Notes: a model not told the origin generated them from the sequence alone. DNA of 64,000 bases from Marinomonas rhizomae (GCF_024397855.1 NZ_CP073343.1:1612001-1676000); one strand, 5' to 3'. Shown: positions 55,239 through 63,974, counted from the stretch's first letter. A program made the numbers and translations.

Positions 55239-55964
55239 ATGAGCATTGCAAATAAAGTCGTTGTTATTACTGGAGCGAGCAGTGGTATTGGTAGGGCAAC
55301 CGCAATTATGTTGGCAAAGCAAGGTGCAAAGTTGGTGTTGAGAGCAAGAAGAGAAGAGCCCCTTAAAGCACTGGTTAGTGAAATTTCTGCTTATTTTCCA
55401 GAAGTGACTTACATGGTGACCGACGTGAGTAAGAAAGAGGATATGGAGAGTTTGGTTAATTTGGCCTGTTCGACGTTTGGCCGACTGGATGTGTTAATTG
55501 CTAATGCAGGGGGGCCAATTTCTTCGATGGATAAACTGCTGGTCGAAGATTGGGAGGCGATGATAGACATAAACCTTAAAGGTTATCTTTATGGTGTTGC
55601 GGCGGCCTTGCCAGTTTTTAGAAAACAAGAAACCGGGCATTTTGTCAGTGTCATTTCTACAGCGGGGCTGCGGATTGTTGCTGGTCAAGGGGTGTATGCA
55701 GGGACAAAAAATACGGTTAGAACCATTAACGAAGCATTGCGCATAGAAGCGGGAGCAAACTTGAGAGTAACTGGTGTTTCCCCTGGTTTTGTAAAAACAC
55801 AGTTTGCGGATTCCATGACAGATCATGCTACGCAAGAAAAAGTCAAAGCCGCTATGGATACGATGGGAATGTCGCCTGATGCTATTGCGAGAGCGACTGC
55901 CATTGATCAACCAGACGATGTTGACGTGGGTGATATTGTTGTTCGTCCAACAGCACAAGCTTAG
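55239..55964 (+). CDS. SDR family oxidoreductase (module copy 2)
   Basis: 241-aa classical SDR, intact. TGASSGIGRA, NAG, the catalytic Ser (ISTAG) and YAGTK are kept. Compared with copy 1 it lacks one codon after NAG and two near the C-terminus (IARATAIDQP against IARAIIFAIDQP); the rest is highly similar. Start: ATG 55239 with AGGAGC upstream. The divergent regulator is broken and the intergenic repeats are degenerate, so expression is probably altered. Confidence 0.93.
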   Translation: MSIANKVVVITGASSGIGRATAIMLAKQGAKLVLRARREEPLKALVSEISAYFPEVTYMVTDVSKKEDMESLVNLACSTFGRLDVLIANAGGPISSMDKLLVEDWEAMIDINLKGYLYGVAAALPVFRKQETGHFVSVISTAGLRIVAGQGVYAGTKNTVRTINEALRIEAGANLRVTGVSPGFVKTQFADSMTDHATQEKVKAAMDTMGMSPDAIARATAIDQPDDVDVGDIVVRPTAQA

Positions 55965-56078
55965 AGGTTGATAAGCATTTGGCCTAGGTTCTGTAGGATT
56001 GACTAAAAATAGATTGTTTTTTTATCAGCCCCAATTTTCACAAGATAACAAACGACCGAAATGAAAACCATATTGAAG

Positions 56079-56120
56079 TGACCCCCAATAGTTGGACAAC
56101 CAATATCGGGGGGGCTTTTT
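56079..56120 (+). terminator. Hairpin after SDR copy 2, overlapping an IS3-like end sequence
   Basis: TGACCCCCAATAGTTGGACA (56079-56098) resembles the terminal repeat of IS3/IS150-type elements. Its CCCCCAATA pairs with TATCGGGGG and a T-run follows (56116-56120), so the piece now can end transcription from the SDR gene. No IS3 transposase remains. Confidence 0.55.
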
Positions 56121-56131
56121 ATGTCAAATCT

Positions 56132-57007
56132 CTAATATTCTAACGCCATTTTAGCCATTTTCATGGTGTTTTCAAATGACGCGCAGCCAGCGATAAATAA
56201 GCCGTTATGACAGAACATGGCGTCGTCTAACCCAGTGACGTCTTGTAGTTCTTTGTCGGACAATCCGGCCCATGGCGCAGGAAGTTTTTTGCGGTCTTCA
56301 AAGGAACCAAGCTCAACAGGGACGGTTTGTATGCGCCATTGCCCTGTTTGCGATGGGTAAACCATGAAAAGAGCGTCTTGCGATAATCTAAGTACGGTGG
56401 TTTTCCAAGGTGTGTATTTTTCTAACACGATGACTCTTGGGTCTTCGGCTTTTTCAATGGCGTTGGCGACGATGGTTTTTGCGTTTACGCCACCGCTAGC
56501 TGCTGCTATAAAGCGAGTCAAGATGCGTGATGCAAAGGTAACGGCTTCATCAAAACAGGCGTCGAAATCGCCTTCTTCTTGCCAAGTCGGGTTAAACATG
56601 GAAATGGTTTGACTGAGGCTAATACCTGTTTGCACGCCTTCTACGTGTCCACAATCGATGGCGTCGATGGTGGAGACAAGATTTTTATCTAATGAATTCG
56701 TAACTTCTTTGTCACCTGCGCATATTTCTAGACCGTACTTTTGCCAAATTAAACCAAAAGATGAGAATGGAATACCGTTTTCTCGTGCGCCTGCACCGCC
56801 TTTTTGGTGGTGGTCAAAACGGCCTTGTTCTGCGTCGTAAATACCACCTACGTCAAGCACTATGTCGGCTTCGGCCATGACGTCTAGGTTACGTGTGCGT
56901 ATTATTTTTGCAGACGGAAAAAGGTGTTTAAGCGCCGCTACGGCAAATACGTCGTCTGCGTGAAAGTTGCCATTGTGCGTCGCGATTACTTGAACTTGTT
57001 CGGTCAT
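56132..57007 (-). CDS. MYG1-family metal-dependent hydrolase
   Basis: 291-aa DHH-type protein. VIATHNGNFHADDVFAVAAL and DVGGIYDAEQGRFDHHQKGG contain the metal ligands; TIDAIDCGHVEG and the C-terminal GLSDKELQDVTGLDDAMFCH with HNGLFIAGCASFENTMKMAK are typical of this family (UPF0160/MYG1, 3'-5' RNA exonucleases in eukaryotes). The intact copy; fragments A and B of other alleles lie to the left. Confidence 0.93.
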   Translation of the reverse strand: MTEQVQVIATHNGNFHADDVFAVAALKHLFPSAKIIRTRNLDVMAEADIVLDVGGIYDAEQGRFDHHQKGGAGARENGIPFSSFGLIWQKYGLEICAGDKEVTNSLDKNLVSTIDAIDCGHVEGVQTGISLSQTISMFNPTWQEEGDFDACFDEAVTFASRILTRFIAAASGGVNAKTIVANAIEKAEDPRVIVLEKYTPWKTTVLRLSQDALFMVYPSQTGQWRIQTVPVELGSFEDRKKLPAPWAGLSDKELQDVTGLDDAMFCHNGLFIAGCASFENTMKMAKMALEY

Positions 57008-57421
57008 TCTACAGTCTCTTTTATGGATATCATGTCACTTAACAGCACACAGGTACTAAAGGTCGGGATTTTACTGGTTTTTGGTAGAGGGTAACACCGT
57101 TGATTGTAACAGCATCGAAGACAGGCTTGGGGAAAACCTTAATAACCGTTTGAAACACTGAATTTGTAGGGAAAGGGAAAAGAGAGTCTAGGTGTTGTTT
57201 TGGTTGTTGTGTATGTATTGTTTAGCAATATAAATAGGACTATGATCCCTACAAACCTTACTGTATCGGCCTTTCCGTTATGTTTGAGGTAACTGATTTA
57301 GGCCTTCTAATGTAATTTTTAGCGGCCAGATTTTGTTAACGGGCTTAAACATGGAAGCCCCTGACCGTTCTAGGTATTGTCAAATATCATTGGTTAAGTA
57401 TTACACGTAGAAGAGATTTTT
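57008..57421. other. Gene-free interval between MYG1-family and mscS genes
   Basis: 414 bp separate divergent genes. No ORF with a ribosome site, terminator or repeat of note was seen; it should hold both promoters. Confidence 0.5.
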
Positions 57422-58273
57422 ATGGAAGAGTTATTCGCTCAATTTTGGCAAAATCATTCCAGTACTATTATTACGCTGGGTTATCGAATTGTATTGGCCA
57501 TTGTTATATTTATCGCCAGTTCAGTTATTGCAAAAGCAGTTCGCAAGGCAATACTAAATACAAACTCTAAGCTGCATAAGCTGGATGCCACTCTGACGCC
57601 GATATTTTCAACCGTTGTCAGTTATGCGGTTTATGTGATTGGTGGTGTGTTTATTTTAGATATCTTTGGGGTTAATACTGCCAGTCTTATTGCTTTGGTT
57701 GGTGCGGCTGGTTTGGCTATCGGTTTAGCTCTGAAGGATACATTAAGCAATATTGCTGCCGGGATTATGTTGCTTATATTACGACCTTTCAAAGCTGGCG
57801 ATTTTATTGAATTCGGCTCGACACAAGGCGTGGTGAAAGAAATTAATTTATTCACCTGCGTTTTTGAAACCGTTGATGGTTTATACATTGCTTCTCCAAA
57901 TAGTGTCTTGTGGGGGAACAATATTAAGAACTTCACGCGCAATGGTAAGAGACGAATGGATATTGTTGTCGGTATATCTTATTCGGATTCGATTGATGTC
58001 GGTTTGTCTGTGTTGCAAAAAATTATCGAAACTGAGTCGCGACTCTTGGCGGAGCCTGTTCCTCAGACAATGGTGGTTTCCATGTTGGACAGCTCGGTGA
58101 ATATTCAGCTTAGAGCTTGGGCAAATAATGATGATTATTGGCCGACGTACTGGGATTTAAACAAGCGAGTAAAAGAGTCGATAGAAGCCGCTGGCTTGAC
58201 GATTCCGTTCCCTCAGCGAACCTTGCATGTGGTTAGTGAGCAGGGCGCTCGTGCGTTGAAAGAGACCAAGTGA
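57422..58273 (+). CDS. Small-conductance mechanosensitive channel (MscS family)
   Basis: 283-aa channel that opens under membrane tension to release osmolytes. Three N-terminal helices are followed by the pore helix TM3 with GAAGLAIGLALKDTLSNIAA and GIMLLILRPFKAGDFIEFGS, the MscS signature, then a beta domain and a C-terminal alpha-beta vestibule. Length fits the short E. coli MscS class. A hairpin follows. Confidence 0.95.
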   Translation: MEELFAQFWQNHSSTIITLGYRIVLAIVIFIASSVIAKAVRKAILNTNSKLHKLDATLTPIFSTVVSYAVYVIGGVFILDIFGVNTASLIALVGAAGLAIGLALKDTLSNIAAGIMLLILRPFKAGDFIEFGSTQGVVKEINLFTCVFETVDGLYIASPNSVLWGNNIKNFTRNGKRRMDIVVGISYSDSIDVGLSVLQKIIETESRLLAEPVPQTMVVSMLDSSVNIQLRAWANNDDYWPTYWDLNKRVKESIEAAGLTIPFPQRTLHVVSEQGARALKETK

Positions 58274-58307
58274 TCGTGATTTCATAAGGGTTGTAGTTTG
58301 TAATGTT

Positions 58308-58339
58308 AGCTACCCAAAAAAAGTGTTTTTTGGGTAGCT
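58308..58339. terminator. Hairpin between convergent mscS and DGC genes
   Basis: AGCTACCCAAAAAA (58308-58321) pairs with TTTTTTGGGTAGCT (58326-58339), a 14-bp perfect palindrome with AT-rich core. It can act as a bidirectional terminator. Confidence 0.75.
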
Positions 58340-58354
58340 ATGTTTTGTGTTGGC

Positions 58355-61246
58355 TTATTGCCAAATCTCCACTCGATTGCGGCCTTTGTCTTTGGCGCGA
58401 TATAGCGCCTGGTCTGCCAGTCGAAGCAAGTCTGAATAGTTTTCTACCTGATGTGAAAATGCTACGCCCATGCTGACTGTCATTGTGAGATCAGCCGCTA
58501 TACCACTATAGTCGTAGGTTTCAATACACTGACGTAGATTTTCACAATAAGCTGCCACATCGTCGTAGCTCATGCCTTTGACCATCAGCGTAAATTCTTC
58601 ACCGCCCCAACGAGCAGCGTGTACTTTTTGATCATCAGCAAGACGCTTTAGTTGCTCGGCGAGTGCTTTTATCGCTTTGTCTCCGATCAAGTGAGAGTAA
58701 TGGTCATTTATTCTTTTGAAGTGATCGATGTCCATAATAATCAAGGCAAGTGTGATATCTTTTGACTTTGCTCGAATGAATTTCTCGCTCAGCCATTGAT
58801 CAAAAGCTCGACGATTCGGTAATCCTGTTAATTGGTCTTCATTGGCCTGGCGTTGAAAGTCTTCTGATTGTTGGCGCAAAGCATAAGTTTGTTTCTCAAC
58901 CAGCGCTTTTAGTTTTAGCTCGCTTTGTTGTAGTCGGTGTAAGCGCCATTTTATGCCACTAGCCAACAGTATTAAAACCAAAATTACTAAGCCTATTTGT
59001 ACTTCTAAACGCTGCCAAAAATGAGGTGAAATGGTGAATTCATATACCTCATCTGCATTATTCCAATCACTGTAAGGGTAACGCGCACTGACAAAAAACT
59101 GGTATTTACCTGGTGCTAAATTGGTGTATTCGGCAATCGTGTTCTTGCCTCTAGAAGCCCATTTTTCTTCAAAACCAGCTAACTTTGTTCGATATTCAAT
59201 GCGGGACGACAGAATATATCCTAAGCCTGCATAGTTAAATGACACCCGATTTGTGCCCGCAGGTAAGATGTTTTCTTGATTGGCCGTTAGCTCGACGCCA
59301 TCAGCTGTTATGGATTCTATGGCGATGGGTAAACGAGTGGTATTTTTTTGCGATACACTTGAGCTATCTATCATGGCAACGCCCTTAGCTGTGGCAAACC
59401 ATAGTTTGCCATTTTCCATCGCCACAGCCGCAGGGTTAGATCCTCCATTTGCTTGTGCGCTGGCTAGCCCATCGCTTTCAGAGAAATGCTCAAAAGATAT
59501 CTCTTTTTGTCTTCCTTCAGCGACGGCATGTGCTGCATAGTAATCGATTCTCCAAATGCCGCGATTACTAGTAAGCCAGAGACCGTTTGTACCGTCGTAA
59601 ATGACTTGGAATAATTTATCGATAGGCAACCCCGAGCGTCGTCCTACCAAACCTAGTTGTTCATTTTGTTGGTTATAACGTATTAATCCGCGATCTGTGG
59701 CAATCCAGACGTAGCCTTTTTCCACCCAGAAGCCAAACGCATATTCAGCGTCCTCGAGAGTATGAATTGGCACACTTTTAAAGCCATTTTTGGTCAATTT
59801 AGCCACACCAACGCCCGTTCCAACCCAGATCTGGCCACGGTCATCTTCCGCCAATGCCATAATATAATTGTCAGGCAAGCCATTATATCGAGTAAGTACT
59901 TGTTGTTGTCCGGAAGCGTCTTGTTTAATCAGTCCATTGGTAGTGCCGATCCATAGATTCCCCTGAGAGTCTTCTAAAATAGATCTGACTTCATCACTGG
60001 GTAAGCCATTTTTATGATCCAACTGAGGTAATAGCCCGTGGTCTTTCCAAAGCATGAGACCATTGAGATAGGTGCCAACCCAAATTCCGCCGTCGCGGCG
60101 CTTGGCAAAACTAAGAACTGAAATAGGGTTGCTGTTATTAGGTAAGGCATTCCGGGCTATATTATTACTGATAATACTCAGTCCTTCACTTGAACCCACC
60201 AAAACGGACTTATCATCAATGTCGATAACGCTACGGACATAATCGCCTATGAGTCTATGTTTCTTGGTCCAAGTGCTAAAAGGCGCTTTACGTAAACGCA
60301 TCAAGCCGTTATTAGTACCAATCCAAATGCTGCCTTCAAAATCCTGCAAGATTGATAGGACACGATTATTTGGTAAGCCAGATCGCGTATTGAGCCTTTC
60401 TAAATGATTATTCGTTAGTCTGATTAAGCCGTTTTTTATCGTACCTAACCAGAGGTTGTTTTCATCGTCTTCCACTAAAGTAGTAATAGCTTCTCCAGCT
60501 AGACTTGGGTGCAATAGCGTGGCGCTTTTATCGCTAATGAAGTAGGCACCTCTTTCTGTGGCCACTAATAGTTGACCATTATGTGTTTCCAGCATGGAAT
60601 AAACGTGTAGGGTTGGTAAATTATATTGCGCTAACACTTCTAATTTACTTTGCCCATTTACCTGAAATAAACCTTTGTTTGTGGCTGCCCAAATTCGGCC
60701 TTTACTGTCTTCCAATAATTTATTAGCACTAATGTTTTGTAATATCCAAGCTTCCTCGCTCACAGCATTTTCAGTACTCGGCTTGGCTCGATGAAATACT
60801 CCCAAGCCTTCAACGGCTACCCAAAGGTCACCTGAGCGGTCTTTTATTAAATGGTTGATCATACTCGGAGCGGCAAAATGTGGCTGCCAAGTATTGTCTT
60901 TTCGATAGGTAATTCCGCCTTTGACGCCAGCAACCCACAAGCCATTATTGGTATCAGAAACCAAGGCACGAGTTCCGGAATCAAGAATACCTTTTTCTTT
61001 TGAGCGTTCATAAAAACGAAAATCACGGCCGTTATAGCGTGCAACGCCTTCCCAAGTTGCAAACCATAAATAACCGTCGGATGTTTGCGCTATGGCATTG
61101 ATACTATTGTGCGGAAGTCCTTCGTGGGTTGACCAAACATCTTTGAAATAATCAGAAAGTGGAATAGAAGAGTTAGCATGAGCTAAATGAACCGCGCAGA
61201 TCATCAGAATTCCCATTATCACTTTTGACGAATGGATAAGCGTCAT
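58355..61246 (-). CDS. Beta-propeller sensor diguanylate cyclase (Reg_prop, Y_Y_Y, GGDEF)
   Basis: 963-aa membrane sensor. After an N-terminal signal helix come about 14 Reg_prop repeats, recognised by the repeated phrase LWIGT-x-GL / IWVGT, that fold into two periplasmic beta-propellers. A Y_Y_Y domain (YRTKLAGFEEKW), one membrane helix (VQIGLVILVLILLASGIKWR), a short coiled coil and a GGDEF domain with RWGGEEF follow. No RxxD inhibitory site precedes GGEEF, so product inhibition may be absent. Start: ATG 61246 with GAGGG nearby; an earlier ATG would add 29 unlikely residues. Ligand unknown. Confidence 0.93.
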   Translation of the reverse strand: MTLIHSSKVIMGILMICAVHLAHANSSIPLSDYFKDVWSTHEGLPHNSINAIAQTSDGYLWFATWEGVARYNGRDFRFYERSKEKGILDSGTRALVSDTNNGLWVAGVKGGITYRKDNTWQPHFAAPSMINHLIKDRSGDLWVAVEGLGVFHRAKPSTENAVSEEAWILQNISANKLLEDSKGRIWAATNKGLFQVNGQSKLEVLAQYNLPTLHVYSMLETHNGQLLVATERGAYFISDKSATLLHPSLAGEAITTLVEDDENNLWLGTIKNGLIRLTNNHLERLNTRSGLPNNRVLSILQDFEGSIWIGTNNGLMRLRKAPFSTWTKKHRLIGDYVRSVIDIDDKSVLVGSSEGLSIISNNIARNALPNNSNPISVLSFAKRRDGGIWVGTYLNGLMLWKDHGLLPQLDHKNGLPSDEVRSILEDSQGNLWIGTTNGLIKQDASGQQQVLTRYNGLPDNYIMALAEDDRGQIWVGTGVGVAKLTKNGFKSVPIHTLEDAEYAFGFWVEKGYVWIATDRGLIRYNQQNEQLGLVGRRSGLPIDKLFQVIYDGTNGLWLTSNRGIWRIDYYAAHAVAEGRQKEISFEHFSESDGLASAQANGGSNPAAVAMENGKLWFATAKGVAMIDSSSVSQKNTTRLPIAIESITADGVELTANQENILPAGTNRVSFNYAGLGYILSSRIEYRTKLAGFEEKWASRGKNTIAEYTNLAPGKYQFFVSARYPYSDWNNADEVYEFTISPHFWQRLEVQIGLVILVLILLASGIKWRLHRLQQSELKLKALVEKQTYALRQQSEDFQRQANEDQLTGLPNRRAFDQWLSEKFIRAKSKDITLALIIMDIDHFKRINDHYSHLIGDKAIKALAEQLKRLADDQKVHAARWGGEEFTLMVKGMSYDDVAAYCENLRQCIETYDYSGIAADLTMTVSMGVAFSHQVENYSDLLRLADQALYRAKDKGRNRVEIWQ

Positions 61247-61604
61247 TTTTCCCTCATACTTATAAAAATTAGTAACATCAAGTTTGCTTGTGCCCATTAT
61301 TGAAATATATTTTTTAATAGGGGGCGCATTCATAGTTTTACTTTGCTAGTTTTACTATGAAATGAATGTTCATAATGGGTAATAACAAACTTTAGTAAAT
61401 TGGCTGGATACTATCATAAAGCGTTTTACTGAAATGTTTCCAAATGTTACTGAGAGACGATAATGCCTTAAAACTAAGGGGTTAAGTCTAATTATCGACT
61501 GTGTTTTGTGTTGTTTTTGGTATTTTAGAGGGAGCTATAAATTCTGCTTATGGGTAGTGCTTGCAATAAAGGGAAAATATTGTAGTTATCTTTTAATAAA
61601 TAAC

Positions 61605-61640
61605 AGTAAAGACGAGTTTTAATGATCACCCATCTTTACT
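61605..61640 (-). terminator. Hairpin after the M48 gene
   Basis: AGTAAAGA (61605-61612) pairs with TCTTTACT (61633-61640). On the minus strand GTTATTTATT follows, a weak U-tract just past the peptidase stop. The rest of 61247-61604 shows no gene. Confidence 0.5.
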
Positions 61641-61655
61641 ATTCGGATTAAAGAA

Positions 61656-62462
61656 TTAGTAACATTTAGCGCCTTTGTTTTGTTGAATCAAGGATTCATA
61701 AATTGGCATATTTTGAGGTAAATTAGCTTGTAAGTTTTTAATGCGGTTAGCATTTGAGGGATGGGTAGATAGCAACTCAGGCGTTTTGCTTTCTCCGCCA
61801 GCACTCATATTGCGCCACAACTGAACGCTTTCGCGAGGGTCAAAGCCTGCTTTTGCCATGTATTCTAAACCAAGCAAATCGGCCTCAGACTCATGGGATC
61901 GGCTAAAAGGCAAAATAATACCGATTTGTGCTCCAAGACCCAGTGCTTGGAATATCGCGATTTTTTCTGGTGACTCTTCACCGCTTAATTGGTAACCCAG
62001 CGCTAAGGCTTGGCTGGTCGCTAACTGAGTTGAGACTCGTTCATTGCCGTGCCTTGCGATTACATGGGCTAACTCATGACCAACCACCGCGGCCAACTGA
62101 GATTGATTTTCTGCCACTTTTAATAAACCAGTATAAACGCCTACTTTGTAACCTGGCAGAGCAAACGCATTGACCTGATCATCGTTAAACAACACCACTT
62201 CCCAGTCTTGCTTGCGGTATTTATCTGGTAACACTGCAATCAATGAGTCCGCCACACATTGTACTTGCTCACGCAACTTTGCATCTGATGATGCTGGTGT
62301 TTCTTTCTTCATTTCCGTAAAAGACTGAACACCCATTTCATTCATCTGGCTATCAGGCAACACCGCAAACTGTTTACGGCCCGTCGGTGAAGAGCTACAA
62401 CCCACCATTACAACCAACGTCGCCGCCAGAACTGCTTTAAAAGAAACCTTCATAAACACCAT
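61656..62462 (-). CDS. M48 family metallopeptidase, lipoprotein
   Basis: 268-aa zinc peptidase of the LoiP/BepA-like group for outer-membrane protein quality control. The signal ends in a lipobox (VVMVGCSSSP). The active site is VVGHELAHVIARHGNERVS (HExxH), and the third ligand Glu is in SHESEADLLGLEYMAKAGFD. Start: ATG 62462, upstream of a second Met; a more distal ATG at 62513 would place a charged stretch before the signal. Free-standing. Confidence 0.9.
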   Translation of the reverse strand: MVFMKVSFKAVLAATLVVMVGCSSSPTGRKQFAVLPDSQMNEMGVQSFTEMKKETPASSDAKLREQVQCVADSLIAVLPDKYRKQDWEVVLFNDDQVNAFALPGYKVGVYTGLLKVAENQSQLAAVVGHELAHVIARHGNERVSTQLATSQALALGYQLSGEESPEKIAIFQALGLGAQIGIILPFSRSHESEADLLGLEYMAKAGFDPRESVQLWRNMSAGGESKTPELLSTHPSNANRIKNLQANLPQNMPIYESLIQQNKGAKCY

Positions 62463-62602
62463 GATAAAACCGCCTTTAAAAAAACTGCCTAGACTGTTGA
62501 GCTTGACCGCCATTATAGAGAAGGGCTTTCACAAGAAGCAAATGGGGGCTTTTCCAAACCTAGTCATTGTAAGAACGAGATTTAAATGATAAAAATATTC
62601 CC

Positions 62603-62674
62603 ATGAATCCTTTATTAAGTTTTTTTCAATACAGCGCCTCTACCACCACGACCGCAAGGTTGTTTGGAGGGTAG
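62603..62674 (+). CDS. Thr-rich leader peptide of the ThrRS paralogue
   Basis: 23-codon ORF (ATG 62603, stop TAG 62672-62674) whose middle reads STTTTA: codons ACC ACC ACG ACC at 62642-62653. No good ribosome-binding site is visible upstream; -35/-10-like hexamers TTGTAA (62567-62572) and TAAAAA (62590-62595) with 17-bp spacing would put transcription start almost at the ATG, so a leaderless start is possible. The ORF spans the first half of the alternative hairpin system below. Confidence 0.75.
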   Translation: MNPLLSFFQYSASTTTTARLFGG

Positions 62675-62724
62675 CTGCTATTTGATAAAAAAGCCCTCTG
62701 AGCGAATCGCCAGAGGGCTTTTTT
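62640..62724 (+). promoter_or_regulatory. Threonine attenuator: mutually exclusive hairpins and terminator
   Basis: Hairpin 1:2 uses CTACC-a-CCA-CGACC (62640-62653) against GGTTG-tt-TGG-ag-GGTAG (62658-62674) with a GCAA loop, so the Thr codons form its 5' arm. GGAGGG (62666-62671) can instead pair with CCCTCT (62694-62699) as antiterminator. The terminator is AAAAAAGCCCTCTG (62687-62700) against CAGAGGGCTTTTTT (62711-62724). A ribosome stalled on the Thr codons would free region 2 to capture the terminator's left arm; a ribosome at the stop codon would cover region 2 and let the terminator form. Confidence 0.8.
62687..62724 (+). terminator. Leader terminator ahead of the ThrRS paralogue
   Basis: 14-bp perfect stem ending in TTTTTT, with inner GCG/CGC pairing in the loop. 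It lies 62 bp before the ThrRS start, so it must be bypassed for expression. Confidence 0.9.
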
Positions 62725-62786
62725 ATGTCTATACCTTGTTGTTCGCTCAGAGTATTTCACTAAAAATCTTTCGTTAGGAGAAAGGT

Positions 62787-63974
62787 ATGAAAACTCATCG
62801 CGAACTTGCGGAACAACTCGATTTATTCCATTCAGAGCAACAAGCCCCAGGAATGCTATTTTGGCATCCCAATGGCTGGCATTTGTTTCAAAATATACAA
62901 GAGCACATGCGACGCTGTTATCGTCAATATGGCTTTAAAGAAGTGCGTACACCTCAGTTAATGAAAAAAGAGCTATGGCACATATCTGGTCATATGGATA
63001 TGTACGCTCAAGATATGTTCTTTGGTAGCGAGCAAAATGGCGAGCAAGAATACGCTTTAAAACCTATGTCTTGTCCTGCTCATATATTGATGTATAAACG
63101 CGGCGTACACAGCTATCGAGACTTACCACTGAAGCTATTTGAATTTGGTCTAGTGCATCGTAACGAATCATCCGGTTCATTAAATGGTTGTCTAAGGCTT
63201 CGTCAGTTTACTCAAGATGATGCTCATGTTTTTTGTGCTTGGTCACAGGTGAAGCAGGAAGTTGGCCAGTTTCTTCAACGGGCAAAACAAATTTATAACG
63301 ACTACGGCTATCAGGCGCTAGAAGTCAAAATTTCTACTCAACCAGAGAAAGCATTAGGTGACGATGCATCGTGGCGACGTGCGGAAGACATACTTAAAGA
63401 AGCCTGTCAGGCAGAAAATGTTCCCTTCGACATTCAAGTTGGAGAGGGCGCGTTTTACGGGCCAAAAATTGAGCTGGCATTACAAGATGCCGTGGGACGA
63501 ATTTGGCAATGTGGAACAATACAACTGGACTTCAACTTACCAGATCGTTTCGAATTAGAGTTCGACAATGAACAGGGCAAAGCGGAGCAACCTATTATTC
63601 TACATCAAGCTGTTTATGGCTCGATTGAACGCTGGATTGGTATATTGCTCGAAGTCTCACAAGGTGTACTACCTGAATGGATTCACCCGCAACCCGTGGC
63701 ATTAGTTTCAGTTAACGATTCTGTTTTAGATTACGCCAATCAGCTAAGAGCAGAGCTAGAGCAACAAGGCATCAATGTCTCATGTGAATTTGGTGATCAC
63801 TCGGTTGGGCGTAAAATTAAACGCAGTTTCGAACTGAAAATCCCCAACATTATCATAATAGGAGAGCAAGAAGCCCAAGCGGGAAAACTCACAATCCGCA
63901 GAGGCAAACACATTGAAATGATCAACAAGGAAGAACTGATTTCCTTCCTTAAAGCCAAACAAAATTTAAGATAA
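62787..63974 (+). CDS. Threonyl-tRNA synthetase paralogue without TGS and editing domains
   Basis: 395-aa class II synthetase of ThrRS type; a full ThrRS has about 640 aa. The protein starts at the catalytic core (MLFWHPNGWHLFQNIQEHMR, motif 1), with motif 2 VHRNESSGSLNGCLRLRQFT and motif 3 GSIERWIGILLE. The three zinc ligands that recognise Thr are kept: Cys96 (KPMSCPAH), His147 (QDDAHVFC) and His273 (ILHQAVYG), with the same spacings (51 and 126 residues) as E. coli Cys334/His385/His511. The anticodon-binding domain follows (about 295-390). The N-terminal TGS and SAD/editing domains are absent, so mischarged Ser-tRNA could not be cleared in cis. AGGAG precedes the ATG. Expression is probably set by the leader attenuator. 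Confidence 0.93.
   Translation: MKTHRELAEQLDLFHSEQQAPGMLFWHPNGWHLFQNIQEHMRRCYRQYGFKEVRTPQLMKKELWHISGHMDMYAQDMFFGSEQNGEQEYALKPMSCPAHILMYKRGVHSYRDLPLKLFEFGLVHRNESSGSLNGCLRLRQFTQDDAHVFCAWSQVKQEVGQFLQRAKQIYNDYGYQALEVKISTQPEKALGDDASWRRAEDILKEACQAENVPFDIQVGEGAFYGPKIELALQDAVGRIWQCGTIQLDFNLPDRFELEFDNEQGKAEQPIILHQAVYGSIERWIGILLEVSQGVLPEWIHPQPVALVSVNDSVLDYANQLRAELEQQGINVSCEFGDHSVGRKIKRSFELKIPNIIIIGEQEAQAGKLTIRRGKHIEMINKEELISFLKAKQNLR

Noticed and set aside
62514..62602. A Zur box upstream of the ThrRS paralogue, since ThrRS copies are sometimes zinc-regulated
   Set aside because: No GTTATA...TATAAC-type palindrome was found, and the zinc ligands are all retained; the Thr codon leader explains regulation better.
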